Below are positions 62,984 to 64,000 of a stretch of DNA of 64,000 nt, in pieces. The translations under genes were made by a program, and so were the position numbers. Positions within the stretch are counted from its first letter, which is position 1; every line of letters starts with the position of its first letter. The notes beneath the pieces are model-generated. The model ran no database searches. It was given only the letters and a program-made list of their open reading frames with translations, and was not told where the DNA came from. Origin of the DNA: Rhodovulum sulfidophilum DSM 1374 (lineage in GTDB: Bacteria > Pseudomonadota > Alphaproteobacteria > Rhodobacterales > Rhodobacteraceae); NCBI RefSeq assembly GCF_001633165.1, contig NZ_CP015418.1, positions 3,472,001 to 3,536,000 on the forward strand, given 5' to 3'.

Positions 62984-63860
62984 GGCGTTGTTGCAGAACT
63001 CAGCCGGTGTAAGGATTCACATTGCGAATCCATGCGGTTAGACGGACTGCACGAGCAAGCTCAAACCCGCCTGCCATCTCAGGACGAACTGGTCCACCTG
63101 CAACGATGCGCTTCGGAAGCGCGAGACGTTGCTGATCTATCTGGACAAGGAGATGGCCTGGCACGCACCGCATGAGGGACGCCAAGGACGCCCACCGGTC
63201 TTTTCGAATGCCGCGATCCAGTTCTGCCTGTCGATCAAGGTTCTGTTCAAGCTGCCGCTCAGGCAGACCGCCGCGATGGTCGCGAGCCTCTTGCGCTTGG
63301 CCGGGTTGGACTGGCCCGTTCCGGACATCTCGACGCCGTGCCGCAGACAGAAACCCCTCAAGGTTCAGATCTCCTATCGCCGTGCCGACGGACCACTGAA
63401 CCTTCTGGTGGACAGCACTGGCATCAAGTTCCTTGGCGACGGGGAATGGCAAGCGCGCAAGCATGGCGTTCAGGGGCGCCGCCAATGGCGAAAGGTGCAT
63501 CTGGCCATGGATGCCGCCACTTCGGACATCCGGGCCGTCGAGTTCACCCCCCAGCTGGGAAGGCGACAGTCCCGTCTTGCCGGACCTGTTAGGCCAGATC
63601 CCCGAGGACATCGGCACCGTGACCGCGGATGGTGCCTGCGACACACGCCGCTGTCACGGCGCCGTCATCGCACGCCGCGGCACGGCAATCATACCAATCC
63701 GAAGGAACGCTCGGGCTTGGAAAGCGGACTACCCGGCTGCGCTCGCCTTGCCATGGGACTTGGGAAAGAAAGGGGCCAGCCGTGCCATCTGCGCGTCGAT
63801 CAGCCAGAAGATATCTCTCATGTCATCGCTCCGTTTTCGAAGCCGTGAAACATGCTGTAC
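62984..63860 (+). mobile_element. IS903-type element with broken transposase (B)
   Basis: A GGCGTTGTTGC terminal repeat at 62984, then plus-strand transposase pieces RTNWSTCNDALRKRETLLIYL, FSNAAIQFCLSIKVLFKLPLRQ, STPCRRQKPLKVQISYR, LVDSTGIKFLGDGEWQARKHG, WRKVHLAMDAATSDI and, after a frameshift at about 63550, GTVTADGACDTRRCHGAVIARRG. The first ATG is lost and the end diverges after RNARAWKADYPAA, so it is dead. It lies inside element A, in the opposite orientation. Confidence 0.75.
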
Positions 63861-64000
63861 GCACGAAATCAATGCATCCTGACCCTATATGCGGCATTTG
63901 GGGCACCCTCCATTCTGCATGTCAATCTTCTAGCGTGCCATTGTCCGCCTGGGCCTCCAAGGGACATCGCAGCGATAAGGGCCGATGTCGGTAGTGAGCT
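63861..64000. other. Window end, nothing recognised
   Basis: About 140 bases after the IS903-type remnant; no terminal repeat or gene fragment identified. Confidence 0.3.

Overview
The window is GC-rich and codes like an alphaproteobacterium of the Rhodobacteraceae (Rhodobacter/Rhodovulum type). Pointers to this are the dcw order mraZ-rsmH-ftsL-ftsI-murE-murF-mraY, a GTTC-N7-GTTC LexA box, an array of CCTCCTCCC hairpin RNAs like the CcsR/cuckoo RNAs of Rhodobacter, and an opg cluster with a small opgI-like gene. Identities come from reading motifs and gene order; no database search was possible.

Layout. 1-7065 (minus): division and cell-wall cluster mraZ to mraY (cut by the window edge), preceded by a long leader. 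7.7-12.3 kb: mrp/apbC with a clear terminator, a four-hairpin CcsR-like sRNA array, a UvrD/PcrA-type helicase with a LexA box, and a small lipoprotein. 12.8-17.1 kb: pyruvate carboxylase (TTG start) coupled by an ATGA overlap to a family-25 glycosyltransferase. 17.3-17.6 kb: two tRNA-Gly(GCC) genes duplicated together with their promoter. 18.1-23.3 kb: an NnrU-like membrane protein and an RND efflux pump with its adaptor. 23.7 and 41.4 kb: two cold-shock genes sharing a leader element. 24.4-27.3 kb: a complete TRAP transporter (P, Q, M). 27.5-32.5 kb: osmoregulated periplasmic glucan operon (opgG/D, opgI-like, opgH, opgC), then a membrane-tethered CadC-like TPR protein and a receiver-only response regulator.

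35.6-39.6 kb (minus): a compact seven-gene group with two transglutaminase-like enzymes, a secreted seven-repeat cysteine protein, a small membrane protein, a zinc-ribbon microprotein and two unknown proteins; I do not recognise the group as a described system. A DEAD-box helicase lies upstream.

42.9-49.4 kb is a graveyard of mobile and defence DNA around a tRNA-Ser(GCT): remnants of IS110, IS3, IS5 and IS903-type transposases, a broken AAA+ ATPase, a frameshifted Cas6/RAMP-like gene, a reverse-transcriptase start joined to a Cas2-like tail (possibly a collapsed RT-containing CRISPR adaptation locus), one intact AT-rich PD-ExK nuclease gene and a helicase fragment.

49.4-62.6 kb is an ordered peptide-scavenging locus. 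An IclR regulator diverges, over two inverted repeats, from an M81 (MlrC-like) peptidase, an oligopeptide ABC transporter with fused ATPases, two M20 hydrolases, a gamma-glutamyltransferase and an amidase. Together these could import and dismantle gamma-glutamyl or otherwise blocked peptides. The window ends in nested IS903-type remnants.
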